Origin: Begonia masoniana
Taxonomy: Eukaryota > Streptophyta > Magnoliopsida > Cucurbitales > Begoniaceae
Assembly (NCBI GenBank): GCA_022432975.1
Contig: CM039502.1
Span: 4,516,375-4,580,374, forward strand
Direction: 5' to 3'
DNA length: 64,000 nt
A model generated the notes under the pieces. That model did no database searches, was not told the origin of the DNA, and saw only the letters and a program-made list of their open reading frames with translations. Below, piece by piece: positions 1-11,193 of the stretch. Made by a program: the position numbers and the translations under genes. Positions within the stretch are counted from its first letter, which is position 1; each line of letters begins with the position of its first letter.

Positions 1-47
1 AGCCCCAGGATCCGCGGAGAATGGGTGGTTCCTTATCAGTCCGTTGA

Positions 48-1412
48 AAGACGGGTCGTCACAATAAAGCTCGTCTCGTAGCTAAAGGGTACGATCAAAC
101 TGAAGGTGTTGACTATGACGAGACCTTCAGCCTAGTGGTCAAACCCACTTCTGTTCGCATTGTGCTTTCTTTAGCTGTGTCTTCTCAGTGGCCTATTAAA
201 CAGCTTGACATCAGCAATGCCTTTCTACACGGTGATCTCACTGAGAGAGTCTACATGCAACAACCCCCCGGTTTTGTTGATTCTTCTTCCCCATCGGATG
301 TTTGCTTATTACATAAAGCCCTCTATGGTCTCAAGCAATCTCTGAGAGCTTGGTACACCAAACTTCACACTGCTTTACTTCACTGGGGTTTCTTCGCATC
401 ACGGTCTGACTCATCCCTCTTTATTCGTCGGACACCATCTTCTGTTACCATTACGCTTGTGTATGTGGATGATATCATTTTGACAGGTGATTCTTCGGCT
501 GTGTTAGAGGAGCTACTTCTATATTTGCATTCTCAGTTCAAGGTCCGCGATCTCGGGCCTCTGTCCTACTTTCTGGGCATCTCTGTCACCCAGACCTTTA
601 CTGTTATGCATCTCTCTCAGTCCCGCTATATCATGGACCTTCTCCATCGTGCCAATATGGCATCTTGCAAACCAGTTCCGACTCCGATGGTGGCTGGCCC
701 GGTCATCTCTTTACAGTCAGGCACACCTCTTCCGGATGGTTTTCTGTACCGTAGCATCGTTGGGGGCCTGCAATACTGCTGTCTCACTCGCCCTGATATC
801 GCCTTCACCGTCAATAAAGTCTCCCAGTTTATGCATGCCCCGTCTGACACTCACTGGCAAGCCGTCAAGCGTATCTTGCGGTATCTTAAAGGTACCATCC
901 TCCTTGGCATCTCTTTTAGGCCTTCTGCCACTGTTCATTTAACTTGCTATACCAATGCTGATTGGGCCTCCTACCCTGATGATCGCAAAAGCACCAGTGG
1001 CTTCTGTATTTTTCTCGGCTCGAATCTCGTGTCCTGGTCCTCTACCAAACAGAAAGTCGTGTCTCGTTCCAGCACAGAATCCGAGTATCGCAGTGTTGCC
1101 AACGGTGCGGCCGAGATTCTTTGGATCCAGTCTCTATTACAGGAACTCGGCATTTCTCCTCCCGACCCACTTATCATCCTATGCGACAACCTCAGTGCTA
1201 CTTATCTGGCTTCTAATCCCGTCCTACACTCCAAATCCAAGCATGTGGAGATAGACTATCACTTCGTTCGAGAAAAAGTGCTTCAAAAGAGGTTATTGGT
1301 CAAATTCACTCCTTCAGGCAATCAGTTGGCCGACGCTCTTACCAAACCTCTTCCTCTGGCTTTGTTCAATGTCTTTCTCTCCAAGATCTTCGGCCACCGG
1401 CCTTGCTCTTGA
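48..1412 (+). CDS. Ty1-copia polyprotein, 3' part (reverse transcriptase and RNase H)
   Basis: This is the C-terminal part of a copia Pol protein, which copies retrotransposon RNA into cDNA and removes the template RNA. The frame is open from about 48 (a TGA lies at 45-47) to the TGA ending at 1412. Visible are the KARLVAKGY start of the RT domain, the [10 protein letters not shown] block, ALYGLKQ and the catalytic YVDDIIL (about 463-483). The RNase H part has ADWA, KSTSGFC, a TESEY acidic residue, CDN and the SKHVEIDYH block. Integrase and gag would lie upstream, outside the window. Upstream of 48 the expected reading continues only with a frameshift or stop, so the copy is probably dead although this stretch is uninterrupted. 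No intron or host gene is involved. Confidence 0.9.
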   Translation, partial: KTGRHNKARLVAKGYDQTEGVDYDETFSLVVKPTSVRIVLSLAVSSQWPIKQLDISNAFLHGDLTERVYMQQPPGFVDSSSPSDVCLLHKALYGLKQSLRAWYTKLHTALLHWGFFASRSDSSLFIRRTPSSVTITLVYVDDIILTGDSSAVLEELLLYLHSQFKVRDLGPLSYFLGISVTQTFTVMHLSQSRYIMDLLHRANMASCKPVPTPMVAGPVISLQSGTPLPDGFLYRSIVGGLQYCCLTRPDIAFTVNKVSQFMHAPSDTHWQAVKRILRYLKGTILLGISFRPSATVHLTCYTNADWASYPDDRKSTSGFCIFLGSNLVSWSSTKQKVVSRSSTESEYRSVANGAAEILWIQSLLQELGISPPDPLIILCDNLSATYLASNPVLHSKSKHVEIDYHFVREKVLQKRLLVKFTPSGNQLADALTKPLPLALFNVFLSKIFGHRPCS

Positions 1413-1620
1413 GGGGGATATTAACATATATAGTTAGCATATATAGTTAGAGTTAGTATTTTTTAGTTCATTTGTAACTAACGTCTTTTCATCCTTCATC
1501 ATTACATTTCTTTTCTCTATATTTGTACATGTACTACATTTGTCAAACAAAAGTGCAATATACTTTTTCTGCCGCCAGAGTCTTCTTCTCCTTCTTCTCT
1601 GCATCTTTTTCCTGATCAAT
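1413..1620 (+). repeat. Probable polypurine tract and 3' LTR of the copia element
   Basis: Directly after the Pol stop comes GAGGGGGAT, a typical copia polypurine tract, then AT-rich sequence with two copies of a CATATATAGTTAG-like motif. An LTR would be expected to start here. The expected TG start is not intact (it reads TATTAACA) and the end near 1618 (CTGATCA) is a guess, as the 5' LTR is not in the window for comparison. Confidence 0.4.
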
Positions 1621-1847
1621 AAAAGTCAACGAAGCTCGTATAGTTGAAATAAGGTGAAAATTCGTGAGACCTGTCAGGGAGAAAGGAGAGAGAGAAGATT
1701 TTTATCTAGATGATGGGAGTTGGTTATACACTTGTGAGTTGCATGATATTGTAACTATTGATTATATAACGACCCATTTTTCTAGTAAGATATTATCCGT
1801 TTTAGAGATTGGGTAGTATCCCAATATCCTCCCCTCATAGATTTGTT

Positions 1848-1950
1848 TGGCGAGGACTTCTCAGTCGGTCACCAAACACGGTACTGCTCTCACCAGAGCA
1901 CTTTTAACTTCGGAGTTTTTATGGGATCTGATGTCAATTGTGCTCCAAAA
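1848..1950 (-). repeat. 5S rRNA-derived sequence, probably from a Cassandra-type TRIM LTR
   Basis: On the minus strand this stretch follows plant 5S rRNA: a region like GATCCCATCAGAACTCCGAA, then AGTTAA, a GTGCTC...GAGAG stretch, GGTGACC and AAGTCCTCG. It is diverged at many positions and the C-box is damaged, so a working 5S gene is unlikely. Cassandra TRIM elements carry 5S sequence in their LTRs, and a lone, decayed copy between transposons fits that better than a 5S array, which would be tandem. The matching second LTR was not found. Confidence 0.5.
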
Positions 1951-2138
1951 CGCGTCTTACTATCCTGGGAGAGTTTCCTTACATATATTTCATTTTCATA
2001 TACCTCCCCAAGCGATATGGGATTATGACGACCCCCATTTTTACGACTCAGAATTTGCCTATACTCGAGTTCAAGATTTGCCTACACTCGATTTAGCTCA
2101 CGAGATTTGCCTCACAGTCGTGCTCATACCATCATTGT

Positions 2139-2319
2139 AACACCCGGTCCTTCGGTTTTATGGGATTTTAGAATGTAATGGCATTTTCAAAAATACGTCG
2201 AATTTATCTCGTTTTGCTAACGTGAAGTCTTATTAGAGCTATATGAGTGAATTGGAGTATTTGGAAGGATAAGGGAGTTTTCGATATCTCTCGTAATATA
2301 AAGGGTGTTTTAGTAAACT
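2139..2319 (+). repeat. Left half of an older gypsy LTR split by Gypsy-1
   Basis: It starts with TGTAACACCCGG, the 5' LTR signature of the Gypsy-1 family, and aligns (diverged) with the reverse complement of 5093 to about 4900 in the Gypsy-1 LTR, so it points the opposite way to Gypsy-1. It ends in AAACT, which is repeated at 9460-9464 where the other half resumes. Confidence 0.7.
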
Positions 2320-5093
2320 TATGACGACCCCGACCCCATGTCGGTGCCGCCACGACCTGTGTCGTGCGTGCATACCTACATATATATACGTGTTACCCTT
2401 GCCCGTTCTCGGTTTTCGTATTAAATTTGTTTTCTTTCATTCTTTTATCGTTTCCATTTCCTTTTCATTCATTCGTTCGTTGGAGAACGGACTCGGGCAT
2501 CAATCCACATCTATCGATATTTTGGCTCTAACTTAAAACATACCCAATTAACTCGTCTTGGGTCGGGAATCATCAAAAAAGGCTTTAACAGGTTAGACAT
2601 GAAGTTCGTCAACGTTTTACATCATTAAAACGAGCTTAAAACCATTTTTCGGAAAAATGTCGGCTCGGTTTTTGGGTCTTTAAAACCCTCTAAAATACTT
2701 GGGGACCGCTCGTAAAATACATTTAAAAAGTATCATAAAAGGTCAGGTCGAATCGTGTTTCGAAAAGTCAAAAATTCGAAAAAAAACAATTCGGGGTTGG
2801 AGGGGCGCGCTGGGCGCAGCGCGCTGCGCGAGCGCCCCTGCGCTGCGTGCCCGCGCGCGTGCCCCTGCGCTGCGCGCCTTCCATGCGGCCCGGCCGCGAT
2901 CGGTCGCTCCCCGGGCCCGACCAATCGGGCCGGCTCGGGCCATTTTCAACCAAAAACATCCCGGCCACGACTGATCGCGCCCCGGGCCGGATCGGTCAGG
3001 CCGGATCGGGTTTTTCTCGCTCAAAAACATTTAAAAACGCCCATTTTGACCATTTTTGACTTTTCTCTATATTTCTTCCCATTTTCCCTAACAAAATACC
3101 TCCAAATCACTTGAAAATCTACCCATACATTCCCGACATCCTCAACGCTACCTCCCGTAAAAATCTTTAAAAACCGACTTAAAACGGAGCGTTAAAAAAA
3201 ACGTATCCGAAAGCGTACCTAAAATTCACGAAAGCAAACCGCGTGGTTCGTTCTAAAAACCGAACGTTCCACCTAAAATCCCAAAATACATAACCTATGC
3301 TCCGTACGGGTTGTGCTCGCATCGACTACGACAGCCGCCCTCACGAACATCCTTCGTCAAGCTGTAGGCTCGTCGGGTGGAGGGACATCGTCCTCACCTG
3401 GCTCGCAATCACCTACACCATAAAGACACCTATGAGATAAAAATCTCAGCAAGTTCTACGTAAATGCATATGCATGGTCATGCGTGCAATGAAAGCCGTC
3501 CATGTCATTTTATTTTTCAGTACGTGACAGTCTATGGTTAACGAGCCCTAAATACCGTCAGATGGATAGGGCACATCAAGTGGATAGACAGCCCGCACCA
3601 TCTGAAAGGAGGAAGACCCGCTCACCACGGAACGCCAGGTCTGAACCTCACCCGAATAACCTCATGCTATAGTATTTCCCGTAATACTTTACTTGCCTTT
3701 ACATGCTTTTCCTTTTTCATAAATTCGATGCGAAATTCATTTTCATGACATTTTTAAAATCCGTGATGCATGAGCAGTTCAATGAACAGTAAACATACAA
3801 GACAAACATACCATCAAAACTCTACAAATACCATCAAAACTCTATAACTAACAACCTATAGAAAACCGAACCTAACTACCCCAACCAAAACAATTTAAAC
3901 AACCATTGCACCAACAATCCTCAACACAATTTCCGACATACGGTGTAGGCCAATCGGCCACAGTAAGTCACGAGAACTTACATGTCGTCCGTAAAAAGCC
4001 GAGCTCCGTCCACGAGTTTTGGTCACCTAGAAAGTTTTACAATGTCCTTTATCAAAACCGAGCATAAACTATGAAATTTCGCAAACTAACGGAATTCCTA
4101 ACTAAAGGAGATTTCTTAAAACTCTATTAAACCTCTCTCGGGCATTTCATCGAGCAATTTATGCTCACCAATCTTTAAACTCCATTAATGGGGTTTCCAA
4201 GCTTCAAATTTCCGGGTTTTTGTACAAAACACTAAACACATCTATCATTTCCTCTCCATAACGCTAAATAACCATCAATACGGCAATATCTAACATTTTC
4301 TAACATAGCCCACTTATTTTCGACAAAATCCAACAAAACCCTAACGGTTTATCAACTTAGAAACCGAGAATAAACCTCCCAAAACCGAAGAGTCTTACCT
4401 AGAGAGCGTTTTTGGTGAAGAAACATGAAGAAAACGTCGAAGATCGGAGGAGGAATCGGTTGAAGCACTGTGGAGGAGAAGAATCGCTGTTGGGAGGAAA
4501 TTTGGGAGAAAAACGTCAAGTGTGTAGAAGAAGAAGGTTTTTGGTGTTTTATTTCATTTGACTTGTCAAATTACCTTATTGCCCCTCCATTTGATTTTCC
4601 ACATATCTCATTATTTGTCTCTTGGTTCGGTTTCTCCAAAACTTCCTTATTTATCCAATAATTCTCATTCATTCCTAGGGCTCTAATAAAACTCTCCGTT
4701 CGTCAAACGGATTTATCTTGCTATTTCTACGAACTAAATCGCTATAGGGTCAAAACCGGAAATTCGGGTATAACTCTTTCGATTTTGATTTCTAAATCTC
4801 CATATTTCTCCCAAATTCATATTAATTGTGAGGATCCCCATAAAACTCTCGATTTGCAAAACGGACATATTTTGATTATTTAAGAAATTACCTCGCATAG
4901 GGGAAACCGAACACTTGGGCGTTATACTGTCAAGTTGAATTTCTGAAACTTCCTTATTCTTCTAAAAATCCACATTAATTACTAGGGCTCTAATGAAACC
5001 TCCCGTTCGTAAAACGGGCTTAATTTTGACATATGTTCGAAAATGCCATTCATATGCGGAAAATTGAAAACCCGCCGAAAACCGGGTGTTACA
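2320..5093 (-). repeat. 3' LTR of Gypsy-1 (2.77 kb)
   Basis: On the minus strand the LTR begins TGTAACACCCGG at 5093 after the polypurine tract and ends ...GGTCGTCATA at 2320. It contains a very GC-rich stretch at about 2800-2960 (CGCTGCGC-type repeats) in otherwise AT-rich DNA and degenerate 153-bp repeats near its start. Short ORFs inside it are not genes. Confidence 0.8.
4640..5030 (-). repeat. Three degenerate 153-bp tandem repeats inside the Gypsy-1 LTR
   Basis: A block of the type CTCTAATAAAACTC...AAACGG recurs at about 4681, 4834 and 4987, a spacing near 153 bp. The older LTR halves at 2139-2319 and 9465-9600 carry the same repeats, so the repetition predates this insertion. Confidence 0.6.
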
Positions 5094-7720
5094 TTCTATC
5101 CACCTTAACTGAAATTTTGTCCTCAAAATTTGACCTAGCTTATAGTCCTTGTTATTGCCGCCTTACGCCTTGTGGCCTTATACTTCGATCTAATCCATAC
5201 TTATTTTCAACCTTTATGGTTTTAAACCAGTATCCCTAAAATCAAAAGACGCAACCTAAGCCACCTGACCATATCCACTATGTTTGATCTGACTAATCAC
5301 GTCCTTGGTTAGGCATCGCACGTCAATAAACTCCTAAATCTCCATTTTGAACAAACCAACTGCAATAATATGCACTAACCAATTCACACATACGTTAGCT
5401 CTCACTTAATCATCCATAAGTTAAGCTTCCTTTCCTTTCTGACTTGGTCTTATATTCGGGTTTCCTGATTGAAGCCTGATTCAAGTCCTCAATTTCCTAA
5501 TGAAGCACTTCAAGGTTTTCTTCCACCGAAGTTTCTCTTAGCCATTTCACGAAATCGCGTCTATGTACGAACTTACTAACGTCAGTTAGATCGAACATCT
5601 CCTAAAATTCTTCCAACCCCTGGGCTGTAGCCCAAGCTGCAACATAATTTCTTCAACTCCGTCTACAGTCGGGATGCACACCGACTCAATTACTATACTA
5701 ACCTCACAATCGTATTCCTTACTCACAATTGGCCTAAACACATCCTCGTTTACGCATCGAGTCTTACCAAACTTCCTAGGTCTTCAATCAAACGACCCTT
5801 AACTGTGTAGTCGACACCTAACGACTCGTGCACGCGTTAGTCTATACTTTATCATCCAACACGCTAAGCTCTTTAACTTTTTCTAATTAACCTCATGTTC
5901 AGGTTTTCTCTAGTTACTTCTTTAGGCGGTAGCCATACCCAAGTTTCCTATCTCCTTTTGAATTGACTAACATCTAAAGGTTCCCCGTAACTCTTGGATT
6001 GCAACCTACATTTTGTAAATTTATCTACGACCATCGCAGCCAAAATATACGTCTACTAATTTCTCGCATTTCCTCCTAAACCCTTTCATCAGTATTACAC
6101 CAAGTCACACTCTCTTTTGGGCAACTTACCAATCCCGTTAGTTATTTCAGGGTCGTTTCACAACTAGATTCACGCTGCACTCATAAGATCTTCATTCCTC
6201 TATGAACATGATCCTGTCAGCATCGTATCTCATTCTAAGCTTCACCATAGAGCTCTATCACTATGTCCTTAACTAAAATACTTATACTATCTATGCTATA
6301 CTCACCCGTCTAACTTAGATTTCCATTAACTCCAAGTACCATCAAGTCCATGATTCCATCATTGATGTGTTCTAAGCTATACACTCTATCCTTAGGTCAT
6401 CTATGTATTTATTGATCTCGACTTGTTAAATACGAGTCAAACTTCTCAGAGGTTTCTAACTTAGCCTCACTTCTAAGATTACTTAAATGGTTTTCGTGAA
6501 AACCCTTATCCTATAAATCACGAACTTTATAAATCGTACAACATTGCCCATCGAGCTAATTTCTACTCGTAACTTTTCATTTAATCTAACAACCCTCTGC
6601 ACTTACCTCTAATTCTTGTATAAGGATTTCTTCAAGGTTACCCAATGGCTTATCTTCTCTCGTTCCTTCTAGTTGGGTTCTATATATCCTACTTGGCTCC
6701 CGTACAATGACTCATCCGACAATCTTCTTGTTTGTGAACTTGAAGTTTACGTCCTCAGTGTCCATCTCTTCAAATTTTCAAATCTAGCCCTTGAGGTTAA
6801 TCTTCCTAGTTTCCCGAACATGAACCTTTATTTATGGTGTTAAACCCTTCTTTGATTAGCTAGGGTATTTGAGATTCTAAGTTAGTTCAACTCTTATGTT
6901 TTAGCCTCGCATCTCTTGGTGGAGCAACATCGCAGGCCTGATATGTTTATTACTCCTTGATTACTCCATTGTATCCCCTTATAGCATGCCAATCGAAATC
7001 TTTTGCTAATAGGGAATCGTCATTTATTGTCTAGTCTTAGCCGACGATGCATATCTCTGGGAAATCAGCCGATCCTGTAACTCAAGTATTATTGTTTGTA
7101 TAACCTAGATCATTTATTGGGTCGAGATTTGTTAACCTTCCATTTCTGAATAATTCCCTTACCTTCTCCATCGACTTTTGTCGATACGAACACCACTACG
7201 TAATCGCTTAGATCACACACCTACAATGCGGCATTGTTCTATCACCCTCTTACACTCTACTTAACTAAACTTCGGGGTGCTACCTTTGTCTAGATACCTC
7301 CAATTTTACACAATTCCAAGACATTCGAATGTCTGCTATATCTTCTTGTTTATTATTCGCACTAACGGTATCTTGACAATTTAGCATATCCTTTAGTAAG
7401 TCTTACATCAAGGCTTCAACTCTTCCTTTCTAAGATCCTAAGGGTTTGTCAATTAGGATCCCATTTCTTTCTATTTAATTCCTATATCTCGTACTTGTAT
7501 CATCCGGTGGTATCTTAATTCCAAGTATATAACTTCCTATGGTTAAGAAAAGTTAATCCTATTAGCATATAACTCTCTTTCTAATAAGCCTTTATCGTTC
7601 TACATCTAACCCCTTCATACCCACCTTCTATCCTTACCTTGCCCCCTACTCTCAAGCTTACTTTCATCTATCGTATATATATATATATATATTGTCATTA
7701 AGCCATCGCTCTAACACCCC
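5094..7720 (-). pseudogene. Decayed internal (pol) region of Gypsy-1
   Basis: Between gag and the 3' LTR, where pol should lie, no frame stays open and I could not recognise RT, RNase H or integrase motifs. The length (2.6 kb) is shorter than a complete gypsy pol. A (TA)n microsatellite sits at about 7674-7695. Confidence 0.5.
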
Positions 7721-7724
7721 ATTT

Positions 7725-8288
7725 CTATTCTATTATCATTCGCTTCACTAATTGGGGAGCTAAAAGCCTACCTGAAACACCTGATGGTCGAGCAGTTTCC
7801 TCGTCTTCGTTCAGGGCAAATGATCTCGGTGCAACCTCTTTCTTCTGGTCAGTAACCTTCCTCGGGCAATGTAGGGCATAGTGGCCCACTACTCCGCATC
7901 TATAGCATTTGTTCGTACCCAACCTGCAGACACCATAATGAGGCCTTAAACATTTCAGGCAAGTAGGCTTCTGAGTAGACTCATGAGATTGCTTTCCCTT
8001 TCCTAGACAATTCCTTCCTTCGTACGGCCTCTTAACTCCTCTTTGTTGCTTTTCCTCTACCGGGTGCGTTCGTAACTCTAGGAGGAACCTATCCATACCG
8101 CGCTTATTGGGGGCAATCACCACATGGGCTTTAGGGCTCGCTCGGTTTATCAACGTCTCAAGTTGGCGAGATAGTCCACTTATATGTTGTGCTTGTCGGT
8201 CTAGTTGTTGAGCTTGTTGGGCAATGACACCCCTCAATAGATCTATGGTGTCGTCTCGTTCATCTCTATCTACCTCTCTTCGCACCAT
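7725..8288 (-). CDS. Gypsy-1 gag fragment with CCHC zinc knuckle
   Basis: The 187-residue frame encodes the C-terminal part of a gypsy Gag, the nucleocapsid protein that packages element RNA. It begins with a charged region (RREVDRDERDD), a Gln-rich helix-like stretch (QQAQQLDRQAQH) and ends with a zinc knuckle CYRCGVVGHYALHC near residues 132-145, with an extra upstream CLKC-like segment. Typical chromoviral Gag is longer, so the N-terminal capsid part is missing or out of frame between 8288 and the primer site at 8431. It ends at a TAG with no fused protease. Confidence 0.75.
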   Translation of the reverse strand: MVRREVDRDERDDTIDLLRGVIAQQAQQLDRQAQHISGLSRQLETLINRASPKAHVVIAPNKRGMDRFLLELRTHPVEEKQQRGVKRPYEGRNCLGKGKQSHESTQKPTCLKCLRPHYGVCRLGTNKCYRCGVVGHYALHCPRKVTDQKKEVAPRSFALNEDEETARPSGVSGRLLAPQLVKRMIIE

Positions 8289-8411
8289 TTTATAAATCTA
8301 TACAATTAAAGACAACAATTTCTAAGAAAGCATATAACGTACTTACAGTTTGAAGAAGTATGTCCGCGAAGTGGCTTGCGTAGTCAAGCAGTCTGCAGAA
8401 CCGATTTTAAA

Positions 8412-8431
8412 ACCCGGGAGCTTTGATACCA
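8412..8431 (-). promoter_or_regulatory. Primer binding site of Gypsy-1
   Basis: On the minus strand TGGTATCAAAGCTC matches the complement of the 3' end of initiator-Met tRNA (usual form TGGTATCAGAGC). It lies seven bases inside the LTR edge and fixes the element's orientation. Confidence 0.8.
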
Positions 8432-8436
8432 ACTGT

Positions 8437-9459
8437 TGTGACGACCCCGACCCCATGTCGGTGCCGCCACGACCAGTGTCGTGCGTGCATACCTACATAT
8501 ATATACGTGTTACCCTTGCCCGTTCTCAGTTGTCGTATTAAATTTGTTTTCTTTCATTCTTTTATCGTTTCCATTTCCTTTTCATTCATTCGTTCGTTGG
8601 AGAACGGACTCGGGCATCAATCCACATCTATCGACATTTTGGCTCTAACTTAAAACATACTCAATTAACTCGTCTTGGGTCGGGAATCATCAAAAGAGGC
8701 TTTAACAGGTTAGACATGAAGTTCGTCAACGTTTTACATAATTAAAACGAGCTTAAAACCATTTTTTGGAAAAATGTCGGCTCGGTTTTCGGGTATTTAA
8801 AACCCTCTAAAATACTTGGGGACCGCTCGTCAAATACGTTTAAAAAGTATCATAAAAGCGCAGGTCGAATTGTGTTTCGAAAAGTCAAAAATTCGAAAAA
8901 AAACAATTCGGGGTCGGAGGGGCGCACGGGTGCGCTCGGGCGCGCTGCGCCCGGGCGCAGCGCGCCCGAGCGCGCCTCTCCGACCCCGAATTGTTTTTTT
9001 CAAATTTTCGACTTTTCGAAACACAATTCGACCTGACCTTTTATGATACTTTTTAAACATATTTTACGAGCGGTCCCCAAGTATTTTAGAGGGTTTTAAA
9101 GACCTGAAAACCGAGCCGACATTTTTTCGAAAAATGGTTTTAAGCTCGTTTTAATGATGTAAAACGTTGATGAACTTCATGTCTAACCTGTTAAAGCCTC
9201 TTTTGATGATTCCCGACCTAAGACGAGTTAATTGGGTATGTTTTAAGTTAGAGTCAAAATGTCGATAGATGTGGATTGATGCCCGAGTCCGTTCTCCAAC
9301 GAACGAATGAATGAAAAGGAAATAGAAACGATAAAAGAATGAAAGAAAACAAATTTAATACGACAACCGAGAACGGGCAAGGGTAACACGTATATATATG
9401 TAGGTATGCACGCACGACACAGGTCGTGGCGGCACCGACATGGGATTGGGGTCGTCACA
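8437..9459. repeat. 1.02-kb near-perfect palindrome replacing the 5' LTR of Gypsy-1
   Basis: The left arm (8437-8952) is the last ~515 bp of the LTR next to the primer site; the right arm (8953-9459) is its reverse complement, about 95% identical by eye. There is no spacer: the centre is a perfect 38-bp palindrome built on GCGCCCGGGCGC around 8952/8953. The right arm therefore ends at the LTR's own U5 edge (GGTCGTCACA) exactly where the target duplication AAACT begins. Confidence 0.85.
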
Positions 9460-9464
9460 AAACT

Positions 9465-9600
9465 GGTCTGTTTTGTAAACGGAAAGTTTTATTAGAACCC
9501 TAATGATTTATATGGATTTTAGGAAAAATATGGGAATTTTAGAAATCCAAATCGAAAGTGTAACGCCTAAGTTTCCGTTTTCAGATTCTCATCTTCATGC
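9465..9600 (+). repeat. Right half of the older gypsy LTR split by Gypsy-1
   Basis: This aligns with the reverse complement of about 4935-4780 of the Gypsy-1 LTR (landmarks TTTTGTAAACGG, GTGTAACGCC) and continues the fragment ending at 2319 once the insertion and one AAACT are removed. The rightward limit near 9600 is uncertain. Confidence 0.6.
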
Positions 9601-9679
9601 ATTTTCATGCATTTTCAAATTCTCAAATCTAGTAGTTAGCATCTACATTTTAGATAATTTTACCGTTGATGTTCCTTCA

Positions 9680-10086
9680 TAGGTTGTTTGAAGAATCTCT
9701 CATGCCCTTTTGACCGATTCGCATGTGGAGATGAGTCTGAACTGAATTAGATCCACACTATTATAGATAGCATTTAAAGCCTTTGAATTGCTATGTGCCA
9801 AAGCATCTTCATTTACGATCTAATTTTTTTCGGGTTTTGGAGATGTGATATCTTCTGCATCAGTGTCTATAGGGTGATTCCATCATATTAAAATAGATCT
9901 CCAAACCTTCTCGTCAATAGTTTTAATGAATGCTCTCATCCTTGCTTTCCAATAAGCATAATTGTTTCCATCCAATAACGGTGGACGCATTGTAAAACCT
10001 CCTTCTTTCATAAAGTCCAATACTGATTCTGCTCTTCTAGCTAGATCTGTAAAATTTTTAGTAGATATGTCAAAATCCCTAAGCAT
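9680..10086 (-). pseudogene. Copia gag N-terminal remnant
   Basis: The minus strand encodes PPLLDGNNYAYWKARM and KTIDEKVW, the conserved start of copia Gag (DUF4219/UBN2 region). After a stop at about 9883 the homology continues in another frame with residues like ALAHSNSKALNAI and RLISTC down to about 9680. Frameshifts and stops make it a dead fragment. No protease or pol follows; the sequence then runs into the older LTR. Confidence 0.75.
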
Positions 10087-10089
10087 CCA

Positions 10090-10900
10090 AATTTCTGATC
10101 TTTAAAAACAAAGGCATGTAATTTCTGAGTTATTGAATGATATATACAAGAAGAACCCTCACATGGAGTCTTCAGATCCACAAGCCAAAGTGATGGAAGA
10201 AGCCTGTACATCCGGTGTCCCAAAGGATGTTCTAGAGGGTGTGCCAGACAATGCTGATGCTTAGAATTGGATTCTACAAATCTGATTGGTTCTTTGAATG
10301 ATTTTAATTAATGCTGTGTTTGCAATGAGATGATCATATGACATTGTCAAATTTTGAAGTAAAATTTGCCTAATTTATTTTTAAAATTTTGTGCTTTATT
10401 ATTGTAAGTTGATTAAATAAAAGATTGAGATTGTTTATATGATTAGTTACTTTTATTGATTATGACATCTAAAGAGTATATAATTTCTTTTAGGAAAAAA
10501 TTGTCATACAACAATTTCACCTAGTAGAACTTTGTCAATGTATTTCAAATTTCTTTGTGAGTTGTCATCTCTAATTCTAAATATAAGATATAGTTTGTTG
10601 ATAGCATTATCATTTACTTTCTTCTATTTTACATCCTTGATATATGACAGTACCATTTTTTTTTTTCGGAAATAGCACATTGATTTTTTAATTTCCACAA
10701 TAAAAAATTATTTTTTTTAATTTTTTCAATTTTAACTCTATAGCCATAATGATAATGCTTTGATACTACTCGTTGGAAAAAATAATATGCTGTTATGAAG
10801 TATAAAAATATTTTACCAACTCATTAAAATATAATGGATAGAAGTAAAAATAATAATAGACAAAAACAAATAGAATTTATACGTAAACTCAAATCATTAC
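10090..10900. other. AT-rich stretch without genes; 5' end of the copia remnant
   Basis: No coding signal is visible. Around 10757-10775 the minus strand has a damaged initiator-Met primer site (AGTATCAAAGCAT), matching a better one at 47794-47806 in the paralogous island. From about 10320 rightward the sequence aligns with 47543 onward, so the remnant was already present before the two gene islands were duplicated. Confidence 0.45.
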
Positions 10901-10973
10901 TAATTTGGCTATTAGGTGGAGTCACCCATTTGTTTTGTCCTTGTCCTTCTTCATAAATCAGGCCCCTGGTTTT

Positions 10974-10985
10974 CCTATAAATTCC
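10974..10985 (+). promoter_or_regulatory. Possible TATA box of the WIP-like gene
   Basis: CCTATAAATTCC lies about 210 bases upstream of the ATG at 11194, giving room for a CT-rich leader. It is a prediction by motif only. Confidence 0.4.
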
Positions 10986-11193
10986 CCTTCATGCCTGTTG
11001 TTTCCTCCTTCACGTTATCCATTCTTTCTTATCTCAATCAGAAACATTGCCTCCTCACTTCCTTCTCTCACATCTCAAACCTCTGTAAATACCCATCTCC
11101 CAATATCAGTCTTCTTCGCATCTGGCTATAGGATTATCTTCAGTTGGATTATAATATTTCTCTGTTATTCAAAGATATAATAAATAAGTTGGC

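Larger units (their letters stand above)
2320..9459 (-). mobile_element. Gypsy-1: Ty3-gypsy retrotransposon with an aberrant palindromic 5' LTR
   Basis: The insertion is bounded by the 5-bp target duplication AAACT (2315-2319 and 9460-9464). In minus-strand order it has: palindromic sequence in place of the 5' LTR (9459-8437), an initiator-Met primer site (8431-8412), gag (8288-7725), decayed internal sequence (7720-5094), a polypurine tract (GGTGGATAGAA, just right of 5093) and a normal 3' LTR (5093-2320). Long LTRs with a TGTAACACCC start suggest a Tekay-like chromovirus, but no chromodomain or recognisable RT remains to prove it. Both outer ends are the same LTR edge (TGTGACGACC, with one G to A change at 2321), which a normal element never shows. 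Confidence 0.8.

Noticed and set aside
1850..1950. Functional 5S rRNA gene
   Set aside because: Too many changes in the internal promoter, single copy and set in transposon debris.
2699..3114. Ala/Arg/Pro-rich ORFs on both strands
   Set aside because: They come from the GC-rich repeat of the Gypsy-1 LTR; overlapping ORFs in several frames show that GC content, not coding, keeps them open.
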